Below are positions 1 to 7,472 of a stretch of 64,000 nt of DNA, piece by piece. This DNA is from Bacillus sp. NTK074B (GTDB taxonomy: Bacteria > Bacillota > Bacilli > Bacillales > Bacillaceae_B). Position numbers and translations under genes: made by a program. The stretch's first letter is position 1. Every line of letters begins with the position of its first letter. Location: positions 460,159 to 524,158 of the forward strand of contig NZ_JAFKOH010000002.1 of NCBI RefSeq assembly GCF_017303375.1, read 5' to 3'. The notes under the pieces were generated by a model, which saw only the letters and a list, made by a program, of their open reading frames with translations, made no database searches and was not told where the DNA came from.

Positions 1-77
1 TCCTTGGTTGCCTGAGGAAGTTTCTTATCGTGATCAAGCAGCGTACCGTCTATATCAAAGAAAACTATTTTAGACAT
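1..77 (-). CDS. ykrA: HAD-family phosphatase, YkrA-like, N-terminus only
   Basis: Only the first 25 or so codons are inside the window; the gene runs off the left edge on the minus strand. The visible N-terminus, MSKIVFFDIDGTLLDHDKK, carries the DxDGT nucleophile loop of haloacid dehalogenase (Cof-type) sugar or nucleotide phosphatases. An AAAGGAGAACGATC-type ribosome site precedes the ATG. In B. subtilis ykrA lies close to rpoY-rnjA, which matches the neighbours here. Substrate is unknown. The family is clear; the ykrA name rests on location. Confidence 0.7.
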   Translation of the reverse strand, partial: MSKIVFFDIDGTLLDHDKKLPQATK

Positions 78-264
78 GATCGTTCTCCTTTTCAAAATAT
101 TCGATTGCTAATCTATTTTACCCGTTTTTTAAAGTAAGCCTTTACGGTAGAAATGTCAATGAAGAGACACATACAGAACGATTTACCAAACTTAACCATG
201 TAAGAGAATCCATAAATTCCGTACAATATAAGTAACACAACAGAGACGTCCGTATTATTGTTCC

Positions 265-293
265 TTTACTTCATAGGAAAATCTCGGTAAACT
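265..293 (+). promoter_or_regulatory. Possible sigma-A promoter for the micro-peptide gene
   Basis: TTTACT (265-270) and TAAACT (288-293) are separated by exactly 17 bases and lie 21 bases upstream of the peptide start at 315. Both hexamers deviate from consensus, so this is a weak prediction from spacing and position. Confidence 0.35.
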
Positions 294-314
294 ATTAATA
301 AGGAGTGATCCACC

Positions 315-386
315 ATGTTAAAGAAGCTAAGAAAGAAGCTTTTAAAACAGTGGAAAGAATTGCTTAGAAAAAAAACGATTGCATAA
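315..386 (+). CDS. 23-residue cationic amphipathic peptide
   Basis: A complete 24-codon reading frame (ATG 315, TAA 384-386) follows an AAGGAGTGATCCACC ribosome site. The peptide begins MLKKLRKKLLKQWKELL and ends in KKTIA. It has 9 Lys, 2 Arg, 1 Glu, 6 Leu and one Trp; the Leu/Trp residues recur every three to four positions (2, 5, 9, 13, 16), giving one hydrophobic face if helical. It has no signal peptide or transmembrane stretch. No family is recognised. The look is that of a membrane-active or nucleic-acid-binding peptide; alternatives are a short leader ORF or a type I toxin-like product. It stands alone between divergent ykrA and a long non-coding stretch. Confidence 0.5.
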   Translation: MLKKLRKKLLKQWKELLRKKTIA

Positions 387-1029
387 TCTTTTTTCCCTGA
401 TCGACTTTATGGAGAAAGACTACTAAAATGCACGTATTTCGGATATACTGTCATACAATTGCACAATGAATAAGGGACTGACGCCACTAGTGAGCTTTTT
501 GTCTCCATTGGTATTAGTCCCTCTTCTATCTTGCCACGATTTAATAAAGGATTATTCAAAACTTTATTTACACTGGAGAATCCTTTATAATTTAATACAT
601 ACATCAACTGGCCGATTCGTTCCTACTTGAATAACAGGTTATAGTATAGGATTATTGAGGAATGAATGCAGGTATCTGACCATTGTTGTGAAATCTGATT
701 TTTGCCGTGCTTCGTTAGGATCGTTAGCCTTGTGTTAAGAAAATGATTCCTTTATGATTATCGTTTTTTTACCACAGGGCGTAGATGAGCCATACCCGGA
801 CATAGACATGTTCAGGACCGCACAGGTATTTATACCGATTAGCTGGGATTCATTTTGCCTGCTAATGTCGTAGCTCCAGCACCCATCCCTGATGGACACG
901 GAACACATCTCTAAAATAGGAGCCTCGCGTCATCAGGTACTTGAGGGTGCCGCTTATGTTATGTAGTTGATAACTTTTTTATCATAGATGAAAGTTAGAT
1001 TTTTTGAAAACGGATAAGGAGAGAGAAAA
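387..1029. other. 643-base gene-free stretch with a GC-richer, structured core
   Basis: No convincing gene. At about 481-532 there is a long-loop inverted pair (AGGGACT / AGTCCCT). The 775-960 part is clearly more GC-rich than its flanks and holds nested inverted repeats: ATTAGC 838-843 with GCTAAT 861-866, GCACCC 879-884 with GGGTGC 945-950, and inside that CCTGATG 888-894 with CATCAGG 931-937. One plus-strand frame of the same part, interrupted by stops, reads like a decayed subtilisin fragment (DGHGTHL, codons at 891-911). It could be a structured RNA or leader ahead of rpoY, or a gene remnant; see findings. Confidence 0.5.
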
Positions 1030-1236
1030 ATGATTTTTAAAGTATTTTATCAAGAAAGTAAAGCAGAAGTGCCTGTACGCGAATGCACTCAATCCCTTTA
1101 CATGGAAGCAGATTCAGAACGTGAAGTACGCCTAAATTTAAAAGACAAACCGTATAATATCGAATTCGTACAAAAGCTTGAGGGCGCTTTTTTAGAGTAT
1201 GAACAAAACCACCATTCTTTTGAGTTGGAGCAATAA
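1030..1236 (+). CDS. rpoY: RNA polymerase epsilon subunit
   Basis: A 68-residue protein of the RpoY (YkzG, DUF1447) family, the small accessory epsilon subunit that binds the RNA polymerase core in Firmicutes. The recognisable pattern is [21 protein letters not shown] and GAFLEYEQ, and the length equals the family norm. The ATG has a GGAGAGAGAAAA ribosome site. The stop codon lies three bases before rnjA, so the two are co-transcribed; this rpoY-rnjA pairing is conserved across Bacillaceae. Confidence 0.95.
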   Translation: MIFKVFYQESKAEVPVRECTQSLYMEADSEREVRLNLKDKPYNIEFVQKLEGAFLEYEQNHHSFELEQ

Positions 1237-1239
1237 GCA

Positions 1240-2907
1240 ATGAAATTTGTAAAGAATGACCAAACCGCTGTATTTGCCCTTGGCGGTTTAGGTGAAATCG
1301 GTAAAAACACATACGGCGTACAATTCCAAGACGAAATTATTTTGATTGATGCAGGGATTAAATTCCCTGAGGACGAGCTGCTCGGTATCGATTACGTAAT
1401 ACCTGATTACACGTATCTCGTGAAAAATGCCGATAAGATCAAAGGTCTATTCGTGACTCACGGACACGAAGACCATATCGGTGGTATCCCATACTTACTG
1501 CGCGAATTAAACATTCCGATATACGGCGGAAAGCTCGCATTGGGATTGATCAAGAACAAGCTGGAAGAACACGGTCTGTTACGAAATGCGAAATTAAATG
1601 TCATCCAGGAAGATGATATCGTGAAATTCCGCAAAACATCCGTTACTTTCTTCAGAACAACACACAGCATTCCTGACTCTTACGGAATCGTTGTCAAAAC
1701 ACCACCTGGAAATGTCGTTCATACAGGTGACTTTAAATTTGATTTCACTCCGGTTGGTGAACCAGCGAACTTAACCAAAATGGCTGAAATCGGAAAAGAA
1801 GGCGTCCTTTGTCTGCTCTCTGACAGCACTAATGCTGAGGTTCCAAACTTCACTATGTCAGAACGCAAAGTCGGAGAAAGCATCAATGATATTTTCCGCA
1901 AAGTGGACGGTCGTGTAATATTCGCAACTTTTGCTTCTAATATTCACCGACTTCAACAAGTGGTTGAAGCAGCAGTCTTTCATAATCGAAAAGTCGCTGT
2001 TTTCGGTAGAAGTATGGAAGCGGCCATTACAATTGGACAAGAATTAGGATATATCAGTGCACCTAAAGATACGTTCATTGAACACAACCAGATCAATCGC
2101 CTTCCAGCGAATGAAGTGGCTATTCTTTGTACCGGTTCTCAAGGTGAACCGATGGCTGCATTATCACGGATCGCAAACGGCACACACCGTCAGATTCAAA
2201 TCCAGCCCGGTGACACCGTTGTATTCTCTTCTTCACCAATCCCGGGGAATACAATCAGTGTAAACCGTACAATCAATCTTTTGTATCGTGCCGGTGCAGA
2301 AGTCATCCACGGACCATTAAGTGATATTCATACATCCGGTCATGGTGGACAACAAGAGATGAAGCTGATGCTTCGTCTGATGAATCCAACCTTCTTCATG
2401 CCGATACACGGTGAGTTCCGTATGCAGAAGATGCACGCCCAGCTTGGAGTGGATTGTGGCGTCCAAGAAGAAAACTGCTTTATCATGGATAACGGCGAAG
2501 TACTTGCATTGAGCAATGATTCCGCCCAGGTAGCAGGGAAAATCCCTTCTGGAAACGTCTATATTGATGGAAGCGGAATTGGTGATATCGGGAATATCGT
2601 CCTTCGTGACCGCCGTATTCTTTCAGAAGAAGGATTGGTCATTGTGGTTGTTAGCATCGACATGAAGGATTTCAAGATTGCTTCAGGTCCGGATCTTATC
2701 TCAAGAGGGTTCGTGTACATGCGTGAATCAGGTGATCTTATCAATGAAGCGCAGATGCTTATTTCTAAACATCTGAACAAAGTTCTTGAAAGAAGAACCT
2801 CTCAATGGTCAGAAATCAAGAATGAAATCACAGATACTCTGGCTCCATTCTTATACGAAAAAACAAAGCGCCGTCCAATGATCTTACCGATCATCATGGA
2901 AGTGTGA
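1240..2907 (+). CDS. rnjA: Ribonuclease J1
   Basis: A 555-residue metallo-beta-lactamase/beta-CASP ribonuclease with 5'-3' exonuclease and endonuclease activity, central to mRNA turnover and rRNA maturation. The zinc motif HGHEDH occupies residues 74-79, as in the B. subtilis enzyme (555 residues). Further family marks are GDFKFD, SDSTNAE, the beta-CASP segment around SMEAA and the late PIHGEF histidine. It directly follows rpoY and ends at a strong terminator. No anomalies. Confidence 0.97.
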   Translation: MKFVKNDQTAVFALGGLGEIGKNTYGVQFQDEIILIDAGIKFPEDELLGIDYVIPDYTYLVKNADKIKGLFVTHGHEDHIGGIPYLLRELNIPIYGGKLALGLIKNKLEEHGLLRNAKLNVIQEDDIVKFRKTSVTFFRTTHSIPDSYGIVVKTPPGNVVHTGDFKFDFTPVGEPANLTKMAEIGKEGVLCLLSDSTNAEVPNFTMSERKVGESINDIFRKVDGRVIFATFASNIHRLQQVVEAAVFHNRKVAVFGRSMEAAITIGQELGYISAPKDTFIEHNQINRLPANEVAILCTGSQGEPMAALSRIANGTHRQIQIQPGDTVVFSSSPIPGNTISVNRTINLLYRAGAEVIHGPLSDIHTSGHGGQQEMKLMLRLMNPTFFMPIHGEFRMQKMHAQLGVDCGVQEENCFIMDNGEVLALSNDSAQVAGKIPSGNVYIDGSGIGDIGNIVLRDRRILSEEGLVIVVVSIDMKDFKIASGPDLISRGFVYMRESGDLINEAQMLISKHLNKVLERRTSQWSEIKNEITDTLAPFLYEKTKRRPMILPIIMEV

Positions 2908-2911
2908 TAAT

Positions 2912-2948
2912 AAGAAGAGGCTGACCAAGTGGTCAGCCTCTTCTTTCA
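2912..2948. terminator. Bidirectional terminator between rnjA and ktrC
   Basis: AAGAAGAGGCTGACC pairs perfectly with GGTCAGCCTCTTCTT around a four-base loop, with A-rich 5' and T-rich 3' flanks. It can stop rnjA on the plus strand and ktrC on the minus strand. Confidence 0.85.
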
Positions 2949-2950
2949 TA

Positions 2951-3607
2951 TTATAAAACTTTTTTCTCGAATCGGTTAATATCCGTATCGGCCCCAATAA
3001 CGATGAGGATGTCCCCTACCCGTATCTGTTCATCCGCCTGAGGGGAAACAATGATATCTTTTTCCCTTTTAATTGCGACAATGTTAATTCCAAACTGGGC
3101 CCGGATATCTAGATCGATCAGGGAGTTTCCACTAAGATTTTCATTTGCGACAATCTCCACGATCGAATGTTCGTCAGACAATTCAAGATAATCCAGTACA
3201 TTATTAGAAATGATATTATGAGCAATCCTTCTTCCCATATCCCTCTCCGGATGCACGACTTGATTGGCCCCGATTTTCCTGAGTACTTTTTCATGATAAT
3301 CATTTTGTGCTTTTACCGTAATTTTCTTTACTCCAATTTCCTTTAACATTAATGTCGTCAGGATACTCGACTGAATATCGTCGCCAATTGCGACAATCAC
3401 ATGGTCAAAATTACGGATCCCGAGGCTCTTCAATACGGATTCATCCGTAGAATCTGCGACTACCGCATGTGAAGCAATGGAAGAGAACTCATTCACTTTA
3501 TCTTCATCCTGGTCGATAGCCATGACTTCCATTCCCTGATCTGTCAAAGAACGTACAATACTGCCTCCGAACCGGCCCAATCCTATTACTACAAACTCTT
3601 TTTTCAC
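2951..3607 (-). CDS. ktrC: Ktr potassium uptake regulator KtrC
   Basis: A 218-residue cytoplasmic RCK protein that gates the KtrD potassium transporter. Residues 1-130 form the Rossmann nucleotide-binding RCK-N domain (VIGLGRFGGS glycine loop, acidic DQD at strand end) and residues 135-218 the RCK-C domain, the part that binds c-di-AMP in this family. The start is GTG at 3605-3607 behind GGGGGGATAATAG. In B. subtilis ktrC (ykqB) also neighbours rnjA. No ktrD is visible nearby. Confidence 0.93.
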   Translation of the reverse strand: MKKEFVVIGLGRFGGSIVRSLTDQGMEVMAIDQDEDKVNEFSSIASHAVVADSTDESVLKSLGIRNFDHVIVAIGDDIQSSILTTLMLKEIGVKKITVKAQNDYHEKVLRKIGANQVVHPERDMGRRIAHNIISNNVLDYLELSDEHSIVEIVANENLSGNSLIDLDIRAQFGINIVAIKREKDIIVSPQADEQIRVGDILIVIGADTDINRFEKKVL

Positions 3608-3647
3608 CTATTATCCCCCCGCAGTCTCTATACACTATATTTTAGCA

Positions 3648-3677
3648 TAAAAAAAAGGAGAAAATGAAATTTCTCCC
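3648..3677 (-). terminator. Terminator after cydB
   Basis: On the minus strand GGAGAAA / TTTCTCC stem is followed by eight T residues, 37 bases downstream of the cydB stop. Confidence 0.7.
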
Positions 3678-3713
3678 TTCCCTTTTTGTGTTTTCTCCGG
3701 GGCATCTTCCAGG

Positions 3714-4727
3714 TTACTTGTTCCCTTTTACATAATCTGCATCAAATAAGAACAGCCTCATTAAAAGATAGAGGGACGGAATCAGAAGCAGCAGTCCAGC
3801 AATGAAAACGATAACAAGTGCCATCCCCATGGTTGGATTTGTAACGCTTGTTTCAATCGTGATAAAAGGCTTCAGGATGTACGGTAAATGAGACGCACCA
3901 TATCCAAAGAAGGCAAAGAAGAATTGAAGCATGACAAGGGTAAAAGCCATCCCGAAAAGTTTCCTTCTATAAATGAGAAGCGACGCACCAAGGAAGCATA
4001 GTAGAGACAGCCCGAACATCCACCAAATATCGATGGCGCTGGTGAAATGCTCAGGATTATGTTCTCTCAAGGATACAAACACAAGTAAACTCGCCAATAT
4101 AGTTGGAGGGCTCCAGAATAATGAAAAGTTTCTAAGCTCCTCCCTTGAATCCATATCCCCTGCCCGATTGGCATAATAGGTCAGAAACGTCGCACTGATG
4201 AATAAAACCGATACAATTGAGAGAACCACAACGCTCCATGAATATGGGCTGGTAAAAAGCTCCCTTGCAAGGAATACGACCTTATCCCCACGCTCTTCCA
4301 AAAATCCACCTTCTGATATCGTCAAAGCCGTAGACAAGGACGCAGGGATTAGTAATCCTGTTGCTCCATAAAGAAACAGGTAGACGATGTTGTCTTTTGA
4401 GCCATAGTTTCCGAAAGCATAGAAGCTCCCCCTAATCGCAAGTAGTATGATGGCAATACTCCCCGGGAGCAATAAAGCCGTTCCATAATAATAGGCCGTG
4501 TCAGGAAAAAAACCGACCAATCCTACAAAAAAGAAGACAAAAAAGACATTCGTGACTTCCCAGACTGGAGATAGATATCGACTGATCAGCACATTCAGTG
4601 TGTGTTCTTTCCCTTTCATTCTGCCATAAAAGGCATAGAATCCGGCTCCGAAATCGATCGAAGCCACGATCAGATATCCATATAGAAAAATCCATAAGAC
4701 GGTAATCCCCAAGATTTCCAAACTCAT
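3714..4727 (-). CDS. cydB: Cytochrome bd oxidase subunit II
   Basis: A 337-residue integral membrane protein with about eight or nine hydrophobic segments, matching CydB/YthB in length and order. It forms the quinol oxidase with CydA in the cytoplasmic membrane. It starts at ATG 4727 behind AGGAAAGGGT and lies 44 bases after cydA. Family assignment is firm; whether it is closer to B. subtilis CydB or to YthB cannot be settled here, though the partner subunit looks YthA-like. Confidence 0.9.
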   Translation of the reverse strand: MSLEILGITVLWIFLYGYLIVASIDFGAGFYAFYGRMKGKEHTLNVLISRYLSPVWEVTNVFFVFFFVGLVGFFPDTAYYYGTALLLPGSIAIILLAIRGSFYAFGNYGSKDNIVYLFLYGATGLLIPASLSTALTISEGGFLEERGDKVVFLARELFTSPYSWSVVVLSIVSVLFISATFLTYYANRAGDMDSREELRNFSLFWSPPTILASLLVFVSLREHNPEHFTSAIDIWWMFGLSLLCFLGASLLIYRRKLFGMAFTLVMLQFFFAFFGYGASHLPYILKPFITIETSVTNPTMGMALVIVFIAGLLLLIPSLYLLMRLFLFDADYVKGNK

Positions 4728-4771
4728 ACCCTTTCCTCCCTCAAAACAAAATCAAATAGCTGTATCTAAAA

Positions 4772-6109
4772 CTAACTCGCTTTCTTAGGAAAGCGTTGCT
4801 CCAACTCAGCTTCTGCAGGCTTGTTTTTAAACATTTTTATTAATACAATCACACATAAGATGCCAAGCAGTATATAGAGACCCACAAACAGTGCGAACGT
4901 TAGGCCAACTCCATCTGCCTTTGTCGCTGCCTCTGCCACCTTCATATAACCACGCAGTATCCATGGCTGGCGGCCAACTTCTGCATAAATCCAGCCGAAT
5001 TCGATGGCAAGCATCGCCAAGGGTCCACTCGCAACAATTCCCCACAATAACGGCTTATTCCACTCATTCCGTTTCTTCCACTTCCAGAACAGAATAAATA
5101 CTGATGCAATGAAGATACTGTAAAATCCGATTGAAACCATCAGATCAAATAAATAATGGACCCATAAAGGGGGGCGTTCATCTTCTGGAAATTCATTCAA
5201 ACCAATGACTTCTGTATCAAATGAACTTCCAGCAAGGAAGCTGAGGAAACCAGGTAAACGGATTTCATTGTGAACTTCATTGTTTTCATCCAGCGTTCCA
5301 AAAACAATCAGATCGGCATTCTTTTCCGACTCGAAATGCCACTCTGCCGCAGCCAGCTTTTCAGGCTGGTACTCTGCCAGGAATTTGGCCGACAAGTCTC
5401 CTGCCAATGCTGAGCCAAAAGCAAAAATCAGTGCAGATACCATAGTCAGACGAAGGGCTTTCTTATGATAGTCCCCACCTTTTTTACGAAGTATCGCAAA
5501 TGCTGTGATTGCAGCTAATATGAGGGCTGATGTTAAGTATGCAGTCGTCAAAACATGAAATACTTTAGTGGGTGTCGCCGGATTTAACATCGCGGCAATC
5601 GGATCGATATTGATCGCCTTTCCATCTTTTAATTCAAATCCTTGCGGTGTATTCATGAACGCATTCACCGTCGTAATGAACAGGGCGGAAGCGGAAGAAC
5701 CGATCATTACCGGAATCGTCAGCAGCCAGTGGATCCACTTATTCTTAAATCGATCCCACGTATAAAGGTAAATCCCCAAAAAGATTGCCTCAAAGAAAAA
5801 CGCAAATGTTTCCATGAATAAAGGCAGGGCGATCACCTGTCCGGCTACCTGCATAAACGATGGCCATAACAGGGACAACTGCAATCCTATGGCTGTTCCG
5901 GTCACGACCCCGACAGCAACCGTAATGGTAAATCCCCTCGCCCATCTCCGCGCGAGCAAAAGATAATGAGGATCATTCCGCTTGATCCCCATAAACTCGG
6001 CTATCGAAATCATGATTGGAACCCCTACCCCAATCGTTGCAAAAATGATATGAAATGCGAGGGTTGTCGATGTGAGCATCCTACTTAAAATCACACTATC
6101 CAAAACCAT
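4772..6109 (-). CDS. cydA: Cytochrome bd oxidase subunit I
   Basis: A 445-residue quinol oxidase subunit carrying haems b558, b595 and d. The N-terminal FHIIFATIGVGVP segment contains the haem-ligand histidine, METFAFFFEAIFLGIYLY the acidic proton-channel helix, and GRQPWI the conserved motif after the Q loop. The Q loop is short, as in YthA (about 440 residues) and cyanide-insensitive oxidases, rather than the 468-residue CydA. It reduces oxygen at low tension. A Rex-type operator and a sigma-A promoter lie upstream, so expression probably follows NADH/NAD+ ratio. Confidence 0.9.
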   Translation of the reverse strand: MVLDSVILSRMLTSTTLAFHIIFATIGVGVPIMISIAEFMGIKRNDPHYLLLARRWARGFTITVAVGVVTGTAIGLQLSLLWPSFMQVAGQVIALPLFMETFAFFFEAIFLGIYLYTWDRFKNKWIHWLLTIPVMIGSSASALFITTVNAFMNTPQGFELKDGKAINIDPIAAMLNPATPTKVFHVLTTAYLTSALILAAITAFAILRKKGGDYHKKALRLTMVSALIFAFGSALAGDLSAKFLAEYQPEKLAAAEWHFESEKNADLIVFGTLDENNEVHNEIRLPGFLSFLAGSSFDTEVIGLNEFPEDERPPLWVHYLFDLMVSIGFYSIFIASVFILFWKWKKRNEWNKPLLWGIVASGPLAMLAIEFGWIYAEVGRQPWILRGYMKVAEAATKADGVGLTFALFVGLYILLGILCVIVLIKMFKNKPAEAELEQRFPKKAS

Positions 6110-6179
6110 TCTATACTCCCCCTACCGAATTACTTTTTAACGTAAACAGCTCTTTCTTCCTGTTTATCACTTATTGATC

Positions 6180-6208
6180 ATTATAAAACCTACAGGCGAG
6201 TTTGTGAA
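6180..6208 (-). promoter_or_regulatory. Promoter of cydAB
   Basis: Read on the minus strand: TTCACA (6208-6203), 17-base spacer, TATAAT (6185-6180), about 70 bases upstream of the cydA start. The -35 lies inside a degenerate second Rex-like half site (TTGTGAAGTATTGAACAT, 6202-6219). Confidence 0.6.
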
Positions 6209-6226
6209 GTATTGAACATGAATGTT

Positions 6227-6244
6227 TTGTGACGTTTTTCACAA
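6227..6244. promoter_or_regulatory. Rex operator upstream of cydAB
   Basis: TTGTGACGTTTTTCACAA matches the Gram-positive Rex consensus TTGTGAAnnnnTTCACAA with one mismatch. Rex is the NADH-sensing repressor that controls cyd genes in Bacillus. The site sits just upstream of the cydAB -35 element. Confidence 0.7.
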
Positions 6245-6409
6245 AGTTTCATTTCTATGTGAGATTTGATTGAAGTTTTGTGGTAGTGAGTAGGTTCTTC
6301 CTTTGCCTTTTCCCTTTGAAGTAAGATTCATCGCATTGTGGAGTTTACGAGTAGTAAGTAATCAAATATTGCCTGTCGATGAGCTGCTTTATCACATGCA
6401 CCACAATTT

Positions 6410-7162
6410 TCACAGTACCATGAAGCCTTTTTTCGCACCATGCTTAAAATTTTCGCATTCTTTGCACCTCACACCAGGTAAAATCTCCTCATGATTTTCC
6501 CTGAATGGATTGTATGGTGAATGTGCCTTAAGAATAGAATTGGCAATCTTTTTAAGTTCTTTTAATTCAAGACCAGAATTAGAACGAGAGAAATCCTTTT
6601 TAATAGAAAGAAACTTAGCAACTAAATTTTCAATTCTAATCGCTTTGTCCGTTGTTTTAAGAAGTTGGTTAGAGGTTGATAGTAGTGATGAGGGGTTTGT
6701 AAAAACAACTAAGTAGTCAATCGGGAGAATAGGGAGTTTTTTCTTTTGAAGCCAATGGGTGAGGTGAATCATATTTCGATTCGCTTGGGAAATGGGGTTT
6801 GGAAAGCCGGTTACTTCTCCTTTATAATGTCGGGAAAATTGCTCGAACTCTGCTCCGAATTCCATTGCCCCAGCAATATTTTTGATTTCTAAGATTAATA
6901 TAAATGTTTTGGTGAGAATCAGTGTATCGATTTGGAAGAAAGTCTTGCCTACGTGGATGCTTAAATCATTAAGGATCAGCATATGTGGATCATCTATCGT
7001 ACTTAATTGTCGGTCTGCTTTACATTCACCATGATATCCTGCCCATGCTTTCAGTAAATTTTCTTCAGTCTTGGAACTAAGTGCGGAGTTTAGTGGCTGC
7101 CTCCTTAAATAGGCTTCAAAATAGGGGATCATTAGGGGAATTTCTCTTTCTTTAATCAGCAA
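6410..7162 (-). CDS. NERD-domain protein, zinc-ribbon tail lost by frameshift
   Basis: The 250-residue frame holds a nuclease-related NERD domain at about residues 30-150: LNDL, QIDTLILT and LEIKN are the D/E-x-K-type core of this predicted DNA-processing fold. After the first zinc pair CKEC the frame ends at VL. Removing one A from an A6 run (T residues 6428-6433) restores WYCENCGACDKAAH, the second half of the ribbon usual in Bacillus NERD proteins; that frame then stops at 6328-6330. So the gene has a frameshift, real or from sequencing. The start is TTG at 7160-7162 behind AAAGGA. It is monocistronic. Confidence 0.75.
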   Translation of the reverse strand: MLIKEREIPLMIPYFEAYLRRQPLNSALSSKTEENLLKAWAGYHGECKADRQLSTIDDPHMLILNDLSIHVGKTFFQIDTLILTKTFILILEIKNIAGAMEFGAEFEQFSRHYKGEVTGFPNPISQANRNMIHLTHWLQKKKLPILPIDYLVVFTNPSSLLSTSNQLLKTTDKAIRIENLVAKFLSIKKDFSRSNSGLELKELKKIANSILKAHSPYNPFRENHEEILPGVRCKECENFKHGAKKGFMVL

Positions 7163-7249
7163 ACAATCATTCCTTTCGTTTTAGTCATTAATATTATTCT
7201 ACATTCCTACTGAAATTCCCTTTATTTTTGGAATTTTACTGTTATCTAT

Positions 7250-7362
7250 TTTTTATCGACCGTTAGGGAAATTTATCAACCGATATTTGGATTTATCGAC
7301 CGAAAATCAGATTTATCAACCGTTTTTACATTATATCAACCTTATTTTCACAATACCGACCG
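7250..7362. repeat. Degenerate tandem array, exact 20-bp period
   Basis: Six units with the core TTTATCRACCG end at 7262, 7282, 7302, 7322, 7342 and 7362, always 20 bases apart; the last two are degenerate (TATATCAACCT, AATACCGACCG). About ten bases of each unit are conserved and ten are variable. The array lies between the TTG start of the NERD gene and the ABC exporter terminator, and is not coding. Confidence 0.85.
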
Positions 7363-7429
7363 TTCCGCAAAATCCGACAAATTCCTCCGATCCTCACAGC
7401 TTTCATCCTTCCACCCCACCCCACAACCG

Positions 7430-7460
7430 AAAAAAACCCCACACACCAGTGCAGGGTCCC
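7430..7460 (-). terminator. Terminator of the ABC exporter operon
   Basis: On the minus strand an imperfect GC stem (ACCCTGCAC / GTGTGTGGGGT) is followed by a T7 run, just after the 607-residue ABC gene. Confidence 0.65.
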
Positions 7461-7472
7461 TCAAACTATAAC

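Noticed and set aside
407..607. Minus-strand 66-codon frame with natural-looking codon use
   Set aside because: No ribosome site at a normal distance, no family recognised and it spans the AGGGACT/AGTCCCT inverted pair; kept only as intergenic.
910..935. M-box (magnesium riboswitch) similarity of GAGGCTCCTAT on the minus strand
   Set aside because: Only one short motif matches; the other conserved M-box segments are absent and no minus-strand gene follows.
4827..5045. Frames antisense to or shifted within cydA and many similar frames inside genes
   Set aside because: They lie wholly within strongly supported genes, have no ribosome sites and do not resemble proteins; shadows of the real frames.
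6410..7162. NERD gene as part of a restriction or phage-defence island
   Set aside because: Neighbours are respiratory and transport genes with normal composition; no partner gene or mobility marker is present.
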